DNA from: a virus | Direction: 5' to 3' (one strand) | IMG/VR virus record: IMGVR_UViG_3300024346_000386 | Coordinates: 1 to 28,510 of that record | DNA length: 28,510 nt | Shown: one piece after another, positions 28,054 through 28,510 of the stretch | How positions within the stretch are numbered: the first letter of the stretch is position 1 | How the letters are laid out: the number at the start of each line of letters is the position of its first letter | The notes under the pieces: model-generated | What the model was told of the DNA's origin: nothing | Seen by the model: only the letters and a program-made list of their open reading frames with translations | Database searches by the model: none | Position numbers and translations under genes: made by a program

Positions 28054-28510
28054 TTAGTTTTTCTTACGTGTTTCTAGCCACCGATCAAGACCGTTTGCAT
28101 CTTCTTTTTTGAAGTAATTTTTAACGGCTTTGGTTGGTGTTGCTGTTGGTGTTGTGGCGAATTTCTCGAAAAGGTCAGCCATTTCGTTAACCGCTTTTCT
28201 CAAATTAGCGTTGTCAGCTTTGATGGCTTCATTCTCAAATTTAAGGTTGTTGATACGGTCACCAATCGAAGCGTTAATCTTCGCCATAACTGCTGCCTGT
28301 ATTTCATCCATGTTGAATGCAGGCTTTTGTGCTGCCAATGTTGGAGCGTTTGGAGCAACCTCCATTTCTTCAACAACTATTTCAGCTTCAGGTGCTGGTA
28401 TGATTTCAGTAATTAGACCAGCTTCAGTAGTTACTACGCTGCCATCCTCTAGTTGGTGTGCTGCATCGGGTGCTGGTAGCAATTCGCCATCTGCTCCGAT
28501 AACTTGAACC
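28054..28510 (-). CDS. Scaffold or capsid-protease C-terminal part, 5' end beyond window
   Basis: The frame is open to base 28509 and continues upstream (VQVIGADGELLPAPDAAHQL before the first internal alternative start), so the true start is outside. The visible ~152 residues include ELLPAPDAAHQLEDGSVVTT, an acidic Pro/Ala linker, a coiled coil (IGDRINNLKFENEAIKADNA, NLRKAVNEMADLFEKF) and a basic end (KAVKNYFKKEDANGLDRWLE). Acidic linker plus coiled coil directly before the capsid gene fits a scaffold domain, possibly fused to a protease upstream. Confidence 0.65.
   Translation of the reverse strand, partial: VQVIGADGELLPAPDAAHQLEDGSVVTTEAGLITEIIPAPEAEIVVEEMEVAPNAPTLAAQKPAFNMDEIQAAVMAKINASIGDRINNLKFENEAIKADNANLRKAVNEMADLFEKFATTPTATPTKAVKNYFKKEDANGLDRWLETRKKN

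Noticed and set aside
1-28510. Temperate lifestyle or attachment site
   Set aside because: No integrase, excisionase, clear repressor gene or att-like repeat pair is visible in this window; paired operators alone are not enough.

Overview
This window is a segment of a tailed-bacteriophage genome, most likely a siphovirus or a related tailed phage infecting a member of the Bacteroidetes (Flavobacterium/Cytophaga type). Essentially every supported gene lies on the minus strand, so transcription runs from base 28510 toward base 1. Genes are packed with ATGA or TAATG overlaps, and start codons are preceded by A-rich leaders instead of Shine-Dalgarno sites. Several promoters match the Bacteroidetes consensus (TTTG, 19 nt, TAnnTTTG). 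Many proteins belong to families I recognise from Bacteroidetes phages: the DUF6712-like adaptor, DUF3127, DUF5675 and the late sigma-like protein. No integrase, tRNA or CRISPR array is visible.

Layout in the direction of transcription. 28510-21040 is a virion module: a 5'-truncated scaffold/protease-like protein, the major capsid protein, a tail-tube-like protein, two small structural proteins, a portal with an unusual C-terminal extension, a head-tail adaptor, and a tail-terminator-like protein fused to a lectin/arabinofuranosidase-like domain. 21043-18984 holds a short lysis-like group (holin-like protein, membrane/coiled-coil protein), a tiny very basic protein and a metallophosphoesterase. 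18983-18710 is a regulatory region: paired palindromic operators, a promoter, a probable ~100-nt terminated RNA and a second promoter.

18709-15918 is an early operon of small proteins, a stand-alone DnaA domain IV protein, a compact cytosine-C5 methyltransferase and two winged-helix-like proteins, closed by a good terminator. 15890-15482 is a second regulatory region: an array of TACTGTAAA and TTTACAC repeats (candidate replication origin or operator array), a perfect Bacteroidetes promoter, and a leader or small RNA whose two hairpin loops are complementary (a predicted kissing loop) and which ends in a terminator. 15481-8390 is the DNA metabolism operon: primase-polymerase/DUF3987, helicase, VRR-NUC nuclease, Erf annealing protein, Gp157 and DUF3127 OB-fold protein, followed by a small lipoprotein-like ORF and a DUF5675 protein.

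8275-6376 has small proteins, a spanin-like protein and a sigma-like late regulator. 6385-4372 is a glycan cassette (GT2, PLOD-type glycosyltransferase, NeuD/PglD-type acyltransferase). 4365-2773 is the terminase pair, with the large subunit broken exactly in its Walker A region. 2776-1 has a GT4 glycosyltransferase, a tail chaperone with a probable -1 programmed frameshift, an HK97 gp10-like tail-completion protein and a structural protein running off the left end.

The most interesting parts are the two small-RNA/leader loci. One terminator loop (18819-18829) is an exact 11-nt antisense match to the 5' leader of the next gene and a 10-nt match to another early-gene leader. The other is a kissing-loop terminator leader at 15487-15583. 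The interrupted terL, the frameshift site and the repeat-array origin next to DnaA-like and HTH genes also deserve checks.
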